A stretch of 64,000 nucleotides of DNA from Chara braunii (lineage: Eukaryota > Streptophyta > Charophyceae > Charales > Characeae): positions 1,878,641 through 1,942,640 of the forward strand of contig BFEA01000198.1 in the NCBI GenBank assembly GCA_003427395.1, given 5' to 3'. Shown here in pieces: positions 1 to 10,379 of this stretch. The notes beneath the pieces were generated by a model. The model was not told the origin of the DNA. It searched no databases and saw only the letters and a program-made list of their open reading frames with translations. Numbering within the stretch: position 1 is the first letter of the stretch; every line of letters starts with the position of its first letter. Made by a program: the position numbers and the translations under genes.

Positions 1-60
1 TCCACCATGTGCCTCCTGCTCCCTCCTCTCTCCGCTATCTTCTTCCTCCTCCGTGCTCTC

Positions 61-105
61 TTCCCCTCTCCACGTCATCCCAACTTCCTCGATCCCCTCC
101 ACCTA

Positions 106-148
<43 letters not shown>

Positions 149-245
149 CCTCTCGACGTCATCCCAACTTCCTCAATCCCCTCCACGTCCTGTCCGTCAT
201 GCTCGGTCCACCTACTCTCTCTTTCTCTCTCTTTCTCTTTCTCTC
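61..245 (+). repeat. Duplicated CT-rich segment with (TC)n microsatellite
   Basis: A segment containing CGTCATCCCAACTTCCTC occurs twice (about 73 and 158), separated by a (TC)n run at roughly 109-145, and both copies lead into further CT-rich DNA. Open frames here only translate the Ser/Leu repeat and are not credible genes. Confidence 0.75.
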
Positions 246-509
246 GCCGCTTTTGTCTCTTTGCTTGAGAACGAAGAGGAGGAAGCGAAAGACGGCGGAT
301 ACACACATCATATACAATCGCTTGGAAAGATGGAATGGTGTACACGAATGTGAAGGACGCGATGGGAAGGATGAGCACAGTTCTCAAGAGGCTCTGCTGT
401 ACGAAGGAGGGATGAAGAAGTATATTGTGAGATGGGAATACCAATCGGGAGACGTGACGAAGGAGGAGGAGGGAGAGCGCGATGATCAGATGGATGTGAT
501 CAGCATTTG

Positions 510-955
510 AGATGCCGAGAGGGGAGGAGAGAAGGAGATTGCCTAGAGACGAGGAAAGATGAGGATGAGGATGAGAAGGGAATCACTGTAAGAAAGAGGA
601 CGATAGAGAGCGGGAAGACACAAGGACGACGCCGAAAGGGAAGAAGATGAGCAGATCCCTGCAACGGCGATACGGCCAACGATGGGCAAAAAAAAAGTGT
701 TGGAAGAAGTGGAGACGATGGAGGAAAACGTGTTGGAAGACAGAGGAGGAGGAGGAGGAGGAGGGGGACGATGTGACGGGAGGAGAGAGCAAGGAGAAAG
801 GTCAGCATGATGAGCACCGAGATGGTGAGGGGGGAAAAGGAGGAGGAGGAGAAGGGTGGGGAACGACGAGAAAGGAGCAAATGTATGTTGATGTCAGTGA
901 GAAGGAGCGGGGCAATATGGTCGATCGTTGGGGAAAAAAAAAAAAACAAGGGAAC
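510..955 (+). repeat. Long purine-rich tract
   Basis: The plus strand is dominated by GA/GGA blocks, such as the GAG run near 745-765, with only short pyrimidine interruptions. Frames here encode Lys/Glu/Arg-rich peptides without domain character. It resembles the purine-rich stretches near 39.3-40.1 and 49.9-50.6 kb. No gene is seen. Confidence 0.6.
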
Positions 956-1103
956 GGTTTCTCTTCACATACTAGTACTATGCGAAATCTCCTGACAATC
1001 GTCTTTCTATGTTTCCATCCTTCATTCCGACGACTAGGACATCAATCAACAACACACACGCAGAGAGAGATCGAGAGAGATGGCACGAGATGGCCCTCGG
1101 ATT

Positions 1104-1189
1104 AAACGTTTGCTGACGTGGCTTCAACTCGACTTAGCTCCCGCCACGTCAGCCAGGAGCGGCTCAGGGAAAACGTTTGCTGACGTGGC
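1104..1189 (+). repeat. Spaced 19-bp direct repeat with inverted core
   Basis: AAACGTTTGCTGACGTGGC occurs at 1104-1122 and again at 1171-1189. Between them, at 1143-1153, lies the inverted core GCCACGTCAGC. TGACGTGG-type cores resemble bZIP (ACGT-core) binding sites, but no adjacent gene supports a promoter role. A poly-C run lies just downstream near 1308-1324. Confidence 0.6.
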
Positions 1190-1536
1190 ATCAACTTTTG
1201 CAGATCTCGTGCCATTCCACGAAGCGTCGGTTGACGATAAACGTTCGACAGAGATTATCCTTTTTTCTTTTTTTTTCCCCTCTTCTTTTCTTGAGACACA
1301 AAGACCACCCCCCCCCCCCCCCCCAAAAAGAAAGAGACCCAAAGACCCCGCTCGCCTATAACTCTACCTGGCATCCTCACCGCAAGTATTGTTTATTGTT
1401 TGCTCATCCTGTCCTGTTGTCATGATGCTCTAGGGCACCGCAGTCTTCAGTCCCGCAGGCAGTCCCTAGCCGCGGGCACACAGAAAGTCCCAGCCGTCTT
1501 TGCCCACAGCCGTCCCCCGTAGCGCGCCAAATAAAC

Positions 1537-1919
1537 TTCTAATAAAGATATAGAAGACGGCTTTGCCGCTACGGAAGTATAGATATAGATAAACTTGTTC
1601 TTATAGGGGTATTTGCGAAATACCCCTATAAGTTAAGATATATGCCAAAATGCCCCTAAAACATGTGGGTCGAGCGGAATACCCCTCTGATGCAACAAAT
1701 GTTTTGGGAAATGCGTCTGCCGTCGGTTGGAGCCGCCATCTTTGCAAAATACCCCTACCGGGTACTGTCCATCTTTGCAAAATGTCCCTGTACACTTTTC
1801 CCAGGCCCTATTTTATTTTCGTTTTACCCCTGTCAGCCTGGGTCATCTTTGCATTTTGCCCAATGGCCGTTTGAGGCCGATACACCCATAATGGACGCGC
1901 TTCTATATCTTTATTAGAA
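1537..1919. mobile_element. Small inverted-repeat element (MITE-like)
   Basis: TTCTAATAAAGATATAGAAG at 1537-1556 is matched exactly in reverse complement at 1900-1919, bounding 383 bp without a credible gene. Inside lie a 15-bp perfect hairpin (1600-1632) and several copies of a GCAAAAT-ACCCCT type motif (near 1744, 1777 and 1850). The size and terminal inverted repeats fit a non-autonomous DNA element. I could not define a target-site duplication, so the family is unknown. Confidence 0.5.
1600..1632. other. Perfect 15-bp hairpin with 3-nt loop
   Basis: CTTATAGGGGTATTT (1600-1614) and AAATACCCCTATAAG (1618-1632) are exact complements around the loop GCG. It lies inside the inverted-repeat element, close to its left end. 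Confidence 0.8.
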
Positions 1920-2037
1920 CAAGTATAGCTATACAAGTATATAGATATAGATAAAGTTATAAAGACATAGATATAGGAAAAACGAAATTACTGAGTTTGT
2001 AAATCCCGTCATATGATATACCCACATAGCTTTTCTG

Positions 2038-2073
2038 AAGTCGGGTCGTTGCATGAAGTCGGGTCGTTGCATG
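2038..2073 (+). repeat. Two tandem copies of an 18-bp unit
   Basis: GAAGTCGGGTCGTTGCAT is repeated head to tail. A poly-A then poly-G run follows at about 2108-2142. No gene is seen from 1920 to 2570. Confidence 0.8.
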
Positions 2074-2574
2074 AAAATACCTCAAGGAATGTCGCGCCGG
2101 TAAAGTAAAAAAAAAAAAAGGAGGGGGGGGGGGGGGGGAGAGGAAGAAAAAGACCGTACCTTGTCAGAAAACTCGCCTAGGCCGGTGGCAGTAAACAGAA
2201 TCTCCAGTTTGACACTCATCCCAGGAGCAATCTGTCAGAAACAAACGGAGTTCAATTAACACAAAAGACAGTATCATCAGGGGAAAACCCTTGGGTAGTG
2301 TGTCAGCTGATGGCAGGTGGTTCCATTCAGTAGAAGGGGACACTTACACTCAGTCTGGGACGACTTCTTCAACCAAATAATCTGGCCCGTCGTCAGGACC
2401 AGATACGTCCAGGAAGATCCCCGGTTCTACGCTCGTGTGGCCACAATTGCGATTGGATGTATCCCATGATGACAGTATAATTGCAATCCGATTCATTCCA
2501 GTAGTGTGAGTAGAGATTCATTCCATGACAGCATTAGTGTGAGTAGAGTATAACCTAAGTGTTAATTAAGGGCT

Positions 2575-2830
2575 CAGCATACTCACACAAGCACACGTTA
2601 GAGTGAGCAGAGTATAAACTGAGTGTTAAAAATAAAGGGCCCAGCATACTCACACAAGCACACATTAGTGTGAGTAGAGTATAAACTGAGTGTTAAAAAT
2701 AAANACTGAGTGTTAAAAATAAAGGGCCCAGCATACTCACAGAAGCACACATTAGTGTGAGTAGAGTATAAACTGAGTGTTAAAAATAAAGGGCCCAGCC
2801 AACTCACAGGAGCACATTTTAACTTAGCGC
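2575..2830 (+). repeat. 67-bp tandem repeat array (about four copies)
   Basis: Units marked by ACTCACACAAGC or variants begin at 2581, 2648, 2735 and 2802. The period is 67 bp except across the N at 2704, where 19 bp (2685-2703) is repeated exactly at 2705-2723. The extra 20 bp therefore looks like an unmerged contig overlap. Confidence 0.85.
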
Positions 2831-2977
2831 TCTGGACACTTGCATTCTTGAAATGAAAACCATTGGAGCACCCGTGGTGGGTCGTAATTGGAGCCAGATG
2901 CACCCATGGTGGGTCGTAATTGGAGTCAGAAACATCCAGAAGAGTCCTAGAGGACTGATTTACCCATTTCCCAGTGG

Positions 2978-3170
2978 GCACGGCTTTAGTCTGGAAATTC
3001 TCTCTGAATTCATCTGCAGTCTGCATGCATGAGGACAACTTTGCATCTTGAGTCTGGGCAAAGGTTTAAGTGGGCACTTTAGGCTGGAAATTCTCTCTGA
3101 ATTCGTCTGCAGGCTTTATCAGTCTGCATGCATGAGGACACCTTTGCATCTTGAGTCTGGGCAAAGGTTC
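2978..3170 (+). repeat. About 100-bp degenerate tandem duplication
   Basis: The block containing CTGGAAATTCTCTCTGAATT, then GTCTGCATGCATGAGGACA and CTTGAGTCTGGGCAAAGGTT, occurs twice (from about 2990 and 3089). The second copy carries a short insertion after its TCTGCAG. No gene is apparent. Confidence 0.75.
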
Positions 3171-3457
3171 TGCACCTGCCTGTCAAGCCATCCACGTTCA
3201 CTCTGACAGGGGGGGGGTGGCGTGGAATCTTCTGATTCTGCCGGGTACGGCACATACACCACACTCACACTGCGACTTTCTCGACTGAATCTGACAGCAA
3301 TTACGCCCAGATTCAGGCAAATACGTTCTCTCCTACTGTGAGCGAGCACGGGCCCTAATTCACCCCAAGTTTTGGACATACTGGAAGACTGTAATCAGAC
3401 ACGGACTGACATGACGACGCAGCGGAACGACCGACCGTGTGACAGGGCTCTGACACT

Positions 3458-3605
3458 CAGCTGGAGGGAGGGAGGGAGGAAGGGAGGGGTCCAAGCATAG
3501 AAAAAGACCTCTCGGCTGAATCCACCCGTAACATGGAAGTCAACCAATTGTCAAGAAAGGAGGCCAGAGACACAAAATAACCCAGCCGGCGGAAGAGTCT
3601 AATAG
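3458..3605 (+). repeat. First copy of exact 148-bp duplication flanking an adapter
   Basis: This 148-bp block is repeated base for base at 3644-3791. The two copies are separated only by the 38-nt palindromic sequencing adapter, so the duplication is probably one genomic locus represented twice. Confidence 0.9.
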
Positions 3606-3643
3606 CTGTCTCTTATACACATCTAGATGTGTATAAGAGACAG
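3606..3643. other. Nextera mate-pair junction adapter (assembly artefact)
   Basis: CTGTCTCTTATACACATCT (3606-3624) is followed directly by its reverse complement AGATGTGTATAAGAGACAG (3625-3643). This is the Tn5 mosaic end joined head to head, which is the circularisation junction of Nextera mate-pair libraries. It is not a natural transposon end here: no transposase is nearby, and both flanks carry the same 148 bp. Confidence 0.95.
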
Positions 3644-3791
3644 CAGCTGGAGGGAGGGAGGGAGGAAGGGAGGGGTCCAAGCATAGAAAAAGACCTCTCG
3701 GCTGAATCCACCCGTAACATGGAAGTCAACCAATTGTCAAGAAAGGAGGCCAGAGACACAAAATAACCCAGCCGGCGGAAGAGTCTAATAG
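3644..3791 (+). repeat. Second copy of exact 148-bp duplication
   Basis: Identical to 3458-3605. Beyond it, a diverged form of the sequence preceding the first copy resumes near 3793-3860, so some genuine degenerate repetition underlies the locus. Confidence 0.9.
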
Positions 3792-4309
3792 TCAGGGACT
3801 GATCTGACGACACAGAAGAATGACAGTGTGACAGGGATCTGACACTCAGCGGGAGGGAGGGGTTCAAATTCAAACATAGAAGAGGAGACCTCTCGGCTCC
3901 ATCCATAGACGAGGGTGAGAAAAATATGATGAAGGCAGGGGGAAGGAGAAAGGAGGAAGGAGGGAGGAGGAGGAGGAGGAAGGAGGGAGGAGGAGGAGGA
4001 GGAACAAGTCGAACCAATTGTGTGGCAACACCAAATAGTAATAATATTTCCTCCACCTCAATCTCTTCTCTTCTCCCGCAGCTCGGCCACAATCCATAAG
4101 TCACAGATCTCTAGTCAGGCAGCTTTGCCCTCAACACATCAATGCCCTCTCTCTCTCTCATCTCTCTTTTATATCTCAAGCCCGTGCACCTCACGTCACG
4201 ATCATCCTCAACCCTTTCACTCACCTGGATTACATACACAGTAAAATACAGTCAAACCATACACGGCGCCAAGGATACCCTTGCACATCACTACTACTAC
4301 TACTACTAC

Positions 4310-4465
4310 TACCGCTTACCTGGAGAGCATATACAGTCAAACACTTTCTTCACATCACTCTACTCCCACCGCTTACCTGGAGTTCATATACAGTCAAACA
4401 CGTTTTCTTCACATCACTACTCCTACCGCTTCACTGGAGTGCATATACAGTCAAACACAGCGTTT
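4310..4465 (+). repeat. About 60-bp tandem repeat, three copies
   Basis: Units contain CGCTTACCTGGAG or a variant, followed by CATATACAGTCAAACAC (near 4329, 4386 and 4441). A CTACTACTAC run precedes them and a weaker related unit lies near 4222-4258. An open frame across this block only translates the repeat. Confidence 0.75.
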
Positions 4466-4667
4466 AAAACAATAAATGGCTCCAAGGATATTCTTAAAAC
4501 TGAAAAACAAAAGACAGTTTTGTCGGCAAACTGGTCACCTCCCCCCCTGCTGCCTCCACCTCTCTCTCAAAATGCCCGCCCGCCCGCGGCGAATTCAGGC
4601 TGGTCGCTCGCTGGCCATTTCACAGCAGTAGTCGAGATGCTCATTCATTATCGTCGTCGTCATAATT

Positions 4668-4756
4668 CGTTACAGCGTAAGCAGTCCGTTATGGTCCGTT
4701 ACAGCGTAAGCAGTCCGTTATGGTCCGTTACAGCGTAAGCAGTCCGTTATGGTCCG
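4668..4756 (+). repeat. 28-bp tandem repeat, about three copies
   Basis: CGTTACAGCGTAAGCAGTCC and its continuation GTTATGGTC are iterated three times, the last diverging (CGTCACGAAGTAAGCAG). It lies about 360 bp beyond the GSH1 stop codon on the gene's 3-prime side. Confidence 0.8.
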
Positions 4757-5113
4757 TCACGAAGTAAGCAGCCACCCAGCCAGCTATGGCTGCCGATGAA
4801 GAACCACAAGGGTTTAGTGAAGAAGCAGACTGCAGGCCAAGAAAGGCGCGCGATCGCTCTTCCGCTTATCACGCCATTTACTCTAACTCCATCATCAATC
4901 AATCAATCAATCAAATTCCCATTCCGCTCGTCTTGATTCTTAGTTTGCGCATGCACCTAGTCGGAATTGCATCTTGATTCTTAGTGCGCCTCCGTGGCCT
5001 GCACTTGGTCGGTCGGAGTATATTGTTGCTGTTGTTATTGTTTTTGTCCTGTTGGAGAGACAGTGCAGCAGCTGCATGGGAAATACAGTACAGGATGAAC
5101 CGTCGATGTCTGC

Positions 5114-6967
5114 TCAGTAGAGAAGCTCCTCGTAAATAGGATCGACGCTCTCCTTCCACGGGCCATAGTATAGCTTCAGCAACCTCTCCGCCGGTGTGAC
5201 CCCCGTTTCAACAGTTTCTTCCAGCTCGCGTAGGAAACCACTTTCCTTGAACCCTCTTCTCTCTAGGCCGGCCTTGGATATCTTGAACACTTCCTGCGCC
5301 ACGTGCTGAAGAAGGCCGCTTCGAAATGGAGTCTGAAGTCCGAGTTTAGGGACCTGATTTCTCAGCGTTGAGCGCTCCTCTTGCGTCCAGTCACTGATAA
5401 GCCCAAGGACATCTTGCAATGCCTGCTCATCATAAAGCAGGCCCACCCAAAAGGCAGGCAGCGCACACAGCCGCCGCCACGGCCCCCCATCCGCACCTCT
5501 CATCTCTAAGAACCGCTTTAGCCTGACCTCGGGAAAGATGGTCGTCAGATGGTTGTCCCAATCAATCAACGTCGGCGTTTCCCCTAACACTGGCTTTGCC
5601 CTCCCTTCCATGAAATCCCGAAAGGTGTAGGGCAAGCAGTTGACGTACTTCTTGTTCCTGTACAGGAAGTACATGGGCACGTCCAGCGCGTACTGCACAT
5701 ACTTCTCAAACGAGAAATCTTCATCGAACACCCACGGAAGATCCCCACTTCGGTCGTTGTCCACATCCTTCCATATCTCGCTTCGGTAGCTCACAAACCC
5801 GTTCGGCTTGCCCTCTTTGAAGGGGGAGTTGGCGAACAGCGCCGTCGCTATCGGCTGCAACGCAAGGCCCACCCTGAACTTATCGATCATATCTTGCTCT
5901 GATTCGAAATCAAGGTTCACCTGAACCGTGCAGGTACGGAACATCATGTCCAGCCCTCGAGTCCCGACCTTGGGCATGTAGTTGCGCATGATATCATACC
6001 TTCCCTTCGGCATTATCGGGATCTCAGGAACAGTCCACTTGGGGATAAATCCGGCTCCCAAGAACCCGAAGTTCAGCTCTTCGGCGACAGCTTTCACCTG
6101 GTACAAGTGCGTGTTCACCTCTGCGCACGTCTGGTGCAAGGTGTCGACAGGAGCACCGCTCAACTCAAATTGACCCCCAGGCTCCAGGGAAACGCTCTGG
6201 CCGCTCAACTGAAGGCCAATGATGTTGTCCCCCTCAAGCACCCTCTTCCAGTCGAACCTCTCTGCCAGGCTTTCGAGAATCGTGGCAATTTGCGAGTGAT
6301 TCAATGGCCGCAGAGTGGCCATCTCAAAGCCGAACTTCTCGTGCTCCGTGCCAATCCTCCACATACTCTTGGGCTTGCAGCCGGCCCTCAAGTGATTGGT
6401 AAGATCTTCAACAGTTAGAGGTTCCGTGGAGACGGAGGAGACCTCGGGGGGGGGGCTGGCGGCCAAGGGCTGGACCACAGGGGATCGCGGACCGCGACGC
6501 GCAGCTCCGCGGGGAAGGCCATGACGGCGCGCACGCAGTCGGCGCAACCCAAAGCGCGCCGAGGATTGGTCGCATTGATGGGACGACCACGAGAGGCGCA
6601 GCGAAGCGCCGGACGACGAGGACGAAGCGGGAGAGGAGGAGGAGGAGGGGAGCTGACAGCCCCGAGAGCAACACGTGGCAGTTTGACAGCTCCCGCGCTC
6701 GCCGCCTCCGCTCGTCTCAGAAAAGCTGGCACTACCGAGCCGATGGGGGAATGCCGGAAGCCGCCGCGCGGACACCGCACCTGCGGATGCGCCTATCTCC
6801 GCTGAGTGCGATGCCAAGTCACCTACATGAACCGCGCCAACGCCGCGGGCAAGCGACGACGAAGCCATTCCGCTCCCAGTCCGATGGCCACCGAGGTGAA
6901 GGGCGAATGGCCGATGGCGCGGCGCGCGGCGACACAACGAACGAGCACAGTGCACGGGCTCCGCCAC
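5114..6967 (-). CDS. GSH1: Glutamate-cysteine ligase, chloroplast type, intronless
   Basis: Joins L-glutamate and L-cysteine with ATP to give gamma-glutamylcysteine, the first step of glutathione synthesis, in plastids. The 617-codon frame carries family signatures TEHEKFGF (207-214), [12 protein letters not shown] (262-273), the MRNYMPKVG segment and [15 protein letters not shown] (495-509), and runs to a normal C-terminus with stop TGA at 5114-5116. Residues 1 to about 180 are Ser/Arg/Ala-rich and fit a plastid transit peptide. Met34 (codon at 6866-6868) begins MASSSLARG and is the likelier start; upstream Met1 is also in frame. Cys281 and Cys501 match the redox pair known in Brassica juncea (Cys186-Cys406), with the same 220-residue spacing. 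The second pair is half present: Cys444 is kept, but the partner position (459) is Pro. No intron interrupts the frame, unlike multi-exon land-plant GSH1. A retrocopy or ancestral intron loss is possible. The domain itself shows no damage. Confidence 0.96.
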   Translation of the reverse strand: MAEPVHCARSLCRRAPRHRPFALHLGGHRTGSGMASSSLARGVGAVHVGDLASHSAEIGASAGAVSARRLPAFPHRLGSASFSETSGGGERGSCQTATCCSRGCQLPSSSSSPASSSSSGASLRLSWSSHQCDQSSARFGLRRLRARRHGLPRGAARRGPRSPVVQPLAASPPPEVSSVSTEPLTVEDLTNHLRAGCKPKSMWRIGTEHEKFGFEMATLRPLNHSQIATILESLAERFDWKRVLEGDNIIGLQLSGQSVSLEPGGQFELSGAPVDTLHQTCAEVNTHLYQVKAVAEELNFGFLGAGFIPKWTVPEIPIMPKGRYDIMRNYMPKVGTRGLDMMFRTCTVQVNLDFESEQDMIDKFRVGLALQPIATALFANSPFKEGKPNGFVSYRSEIWKDVDNDRSGDLPWVFDEDFSFEKYVQYALDVPMYFLYRNKKYVNCLPYTFRDFMEGRAKPVLGETPTLIDWDNHLTTIFPEVRLKRFLEMRGADGGPWRRLCALPAFWVGLLYDEQALQDVLGLISDWTQEERSTLRNQVPKLGLQTPFRSGLLQHVAQEVFKISKAGLERRGFKESGFLRELEETVETGVTPAERLLKLYYGPWKESVDPIYEELLY

Positions 6968-7104
6968 CCCTAAGCGCGCGCGCCAATCTTGTTCTTCCTC
7001 CGCCTCCTCCCACCCCCCGCTATTTCAGCCCAACAATAGCGCTCCAACCCCTAGCTGAAACAAATGGACTGCAGCCTCTACCCTCATCATGCTACAACCG
7101 CCCT

Positions 7105-7149
<45 letters not shown>

Positions 7150-7700
7150 TATAATACTGTCTGGTAAAAGGCAGAGCCTCGAGCCGCTGATGCACCGCAG
7201 GCGCTGCACCCTGTACCCTCACCATGCTACAACCGCCATCCCCTCTCTCTCTCTCTCCCTCTCTGATAATACTGTCTTGTAAAGGGCAGAGCCTCGAGAC
7301 GCTGATGCACAGCAGGCGCCGAGGAGAAGAAGGCCAGCTATCGCCGACGTTAGACCTCCAAGTTATGGCACCCGCGCCGGCAGATGCGCGGCCTCCACTA
7401 CCCTCCTCTCGTCCTCCCACCTCCACCCCGCTCTACTCTGCTCTACGTTCCCACTCTCTAACACTGTTCACTCGCTAAGTGGGCAACCTGCTGGCAACAC
7501 GTGAACGAGCTAACCGCCCGCGCGACGGCTCGACCCTTTTTGCTATATATTGCTGGAGGTACTCCGCCTCTCATCTGGGCCGCTCCATCGGAGTGAGATC
7601 TAACGCCCGGAAGGGAGGCCGCCAAACATCAAACATACTCCCTCCCCGTCCAGGCCCTGAACATGTGGCCTGGCCACCTTCACCCGAATAGAACGCCCGG
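6968..7700 (-). promoter_or_regulatory. GSH1 upstream region with duplicated CT-microsatellite block
   Basis: This is the 5-prime side of GSH1. A roughly 134-bp unit occurs twice (from about 7076 and 7210). Each copy has ACCCTCA-C/T-CATGCTACAA, a CT microsatellite (7105-7138 and 7244-7264), then TAATACTGTCT, GCAGAGCCTCGAG and CTGATGCAC. On the gene strand the microsatellites read (GA)n, a common feature of plant promoters and leaders. No unambiguous TATA box was assigned, so the regulatory role is inferred from position. Confidence 0.4.
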
Positions 7701-7740
7701 TCATTATTGCCGCATGTAGACGGAAAACTGCACCAAATAC

Positions 7741-7851
7741 GAGCACGGATGTGGCTGCTACGGGGTTCCCCGTAATACTATAATGACAATAAAAAAAAAG
7801 GCCTGAAAGGCCGTACTGTCCAGATTTGACAGGTAGTTGAATTGGTTGGGC
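7741..7851 (+). repeat. 111-bp dispersed repeat, left member of an inverted pair
   Basis: Nearly identical to the reverse complement of 19793-19901. It contains two internal palindromes, TACGGGGTTCCCCGTA and GGCCTGAAAGGCC, an A-run between them, and CTGTCCAGATTTGACA. It could be a terminal inverted repeat of a large element or one copy of a small dispersed family. Confidence 0.7.
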
Positions 7852-8275
7852 GATGTACGTGAACTATCCTAATTCGTTTTCTTTCTTCTTTTTTTCAACC
7901 AAACCACTTGGGTATTATAACATGTCAAATCGAGGCCCTGGCACATTTCGAGAGCTGGGGACTGGTTTGCGAAATAGGGCTAGCGCTGGTGCTGCGCACT
8001 CTGCCCTAGCTCTGCCAGCCTTTCGGCGAGCCTGACCAGCAGCCTAGATTCCACCGAGGAACCCTTGACTGCGGTGAACACCTCCGTGGTGCTTCGTGTT
8101 GACGAAGACCTGTGGCTTCGCCATAGCTGATGGTGTTAGAGGTTAGTCTCTCGCCCGCCCCCCCCCCCCCCCCCCTCTCCCTCTTATATTGTTCTTATCT
8201 ACTCTTTAACTGTCGTCCTACTGTTTATCCCAATTCCTCTTGTTCTGTTCTGGGTAGCTCCTACGCTCCGAGTCA

Positions 8276-10379
8276 ATGGAGGTTGAACCGCCTCCTGCTC
8301 CCCCCCCTCCCCATGGAGAGGGTGATGCAAGAGGTCAGGTCCCGAATGACTATCGTTGGAGGAAGAGCGTGTATCAGAGATGGTTCGTGCATGTTACGAG
8401 GAAGGCATCCTTCCTACAGAGATTGACGGAGGCTCCATGGAAGTTGACGGAGAGAGGTGAAGTTCACACTGAATAGCTTGGTGGATGAAGTGAAGGTAAA
8501 GTGGTTGAAAGCAAGAATGGTTACCATCATCTTCAGGGCGGGAGTTAGATTCTTACCCAAGAAGGTGAAGGAAGATGCTATTAGGGCGTACGAAGATGGT
8601 TGGATTCGTGGCGACACATTTGGAGCAGAGTTTAAGAGAGGCCGGATCAAGGTGGAAAGTCCATACGTGGTCTCGTATGGCCCTAGAGTACAAAGGATTA
8701 CCGACTAGATGTTGAACAAGAAGACGGACTACATTGACCTGGGCGACACTACCTATCGGACGGACTTCAAACCCTGGATGACTAGGGGTGAAGTTTGGGA
8801 CTGGCGGAGAACAATTGATGAGAATGTATTTTGGGTAGTGGTTGTGGGCGTGCCACTAGAGCAAAAAGTTTTCTTGTACAATCACGTGGAGAAAGCTGTC
8901 GGGAAGATCCTCAAGGTTCATACTCCGGAGGCGGATGAGACGGACCCCAAGTTGGTCAACATGCGCTTTGATATTGATCCAGACAAGAGAGGTAATATGA
9001 AGGATAAATTGCTGATACATACCCGCCAATCCAACACTCTGGAGGTAAGATTGGCAGATGCGAAGACGGATTGGTGCAGGCGTTGCCGTACCTTCTTTCA
9101 TACACAGTCGACTTGCAGACGTCCCGGTCGAAGGACCCAAAGAGGAGGTCAATCGGTCAACATCAACAACCCTCAGGCCTCGACCATCTCGGGAACAGGA
9201 GCTGCTCGCCCGACATATCAAGGGCCTCTTCGCCACCCAGGAGCGACAACCCAGCAATCTCAAGGAGTACTCAGAAACGAAGATAGCGCCAGCAACCAGG
9301 GCGCCGCGGTGCTCATATCGAATCCGATCTTCAACCCCTCGCCTGTTCCAGGAACCAACGCGAGCAGTCGGCAGGGAGTTGCATGTCTAATGAATCCGGC
9401 CACGAATCCGGTCTAGGCCACATATCTCCAAAACTTACCTCAGCATCCATTCCTACATCAACAACAAGGAGTCTTTGTTGACCAGTTTCTCGGTGCAAGC
9501 CCATCACTCGCCAATCTACATGCATTCACACCATGGCCCTATGGTCAGCTAGGCACTTCTTGGATTCAGCCATAAGGTGGTGTAGGATTCCCGTCTATCC
9601 CGACAGGTTCTCAACTGCAGGGAGGAAGTCGTATCAGGGGTGAATCTCCAAGAAAACAACGACGAGTTAGCAATGGTGAGGGAGTGGAAATTTGGATGGA
9701 TGAGTTGCATGCAGAACCCTCAGGTAGCTCGAACGAAGGCTCTCTTCGTTATGTCTCTTGTACCCCCTCCAGTGCCACAGGTAAGCGCAAACAGCCCCGC
9801 CAACGCATGAAAGCTCTTTCTAAAGGGCAATCCAGCTTGGATACGAAACTTCTCCCGATTGTCTGCACGATGGCTAGAGATTCTTGTTGGGTTATTGCTT
9901 GAGCAGGTATAGATGGTCATTCTATTTTCTTCAATCTTTCCTGCCCAGAATCTCCTATGCCGCATGCCTCCGAATCTTCGACACGTAACTTATTCCAACA
10001 CCGCTTTTCCCTACGAATCATTGCTGAAGTTTCCATGACCTTCTTTATTATTGATTTGGTCAGTAGCAGAGTAAAATTGTTTGCTCCTCTATTCGACACT
10101 CGTTTTCTCCCCGGGCAATTGGATCAGCTTGAGCGAGAGGGTATGAGGTTGATCCCAATAGCGTGGTTCTTATAAGCTAGGAAAACAGATCTCCGACGGA
10201 TCAAAGTCTCTCCCACACAAACGGTAGAGTTCTTGTCCGAATTGAACTCGAAGCTTGGTAAGGATAAGAAGCTGGATTCGGCCTTGATCCGTAATGCCTT
10301 GACGGAGCCTTGGCTGCAACAGACGAACACATCCCTAATCCAACAATCGGGTGTTGCCCTGGGAGATGGGCATAATTAA
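8276..10379 (+). pseudogene. LINE ORF1 (gag-like, zinc knuckle), disrupted
   Basis: ORF1 proteins bind the element RNA. Translation begins MEVEPPPAPPPPHG, shifts frame near 8450, and continues in the frame of 8457 through stops at 8706 (TAG) and 9414 (TAG) to a final TAA at 10377-10379. Around 9070-9140 lies DWCRRCRTFFHTQSTCRRPG, which fits C-x2-C-x4-H-x4-C. The preceding section resembles the plant LINE ORF1 domain preceding such knuckles. A further conserved block (about 9990-10370, with APLFDTRFLPGQLDQLE) recurs in the second LINE, so ORF1 includes a C-terminal domain after the knuckle. The end overlaps the ORF2 start by 14 nt. Confidence 0.8.

Noticed and set aside
63-510. 167-codon frame at the left edge
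   Set aside because: Half of it is a CT microsatellite translation and the rest has no protein-family character.
3606-3643. Natural Tn5 or IS50 end
   Set aside because: The two mosaic ends abut as in a library adapter, with no transposase and with an identical flank on both sides.
4142-4738. 198-codon open frame
   Set aside because: Translates two tandem repeat arrays; composition is repeat-driven.
8130-8426. Host exon upstream of the LINE
   Set aside because: Poly-C and Pro-rich; better explained as LINE leader and ORF1 start.
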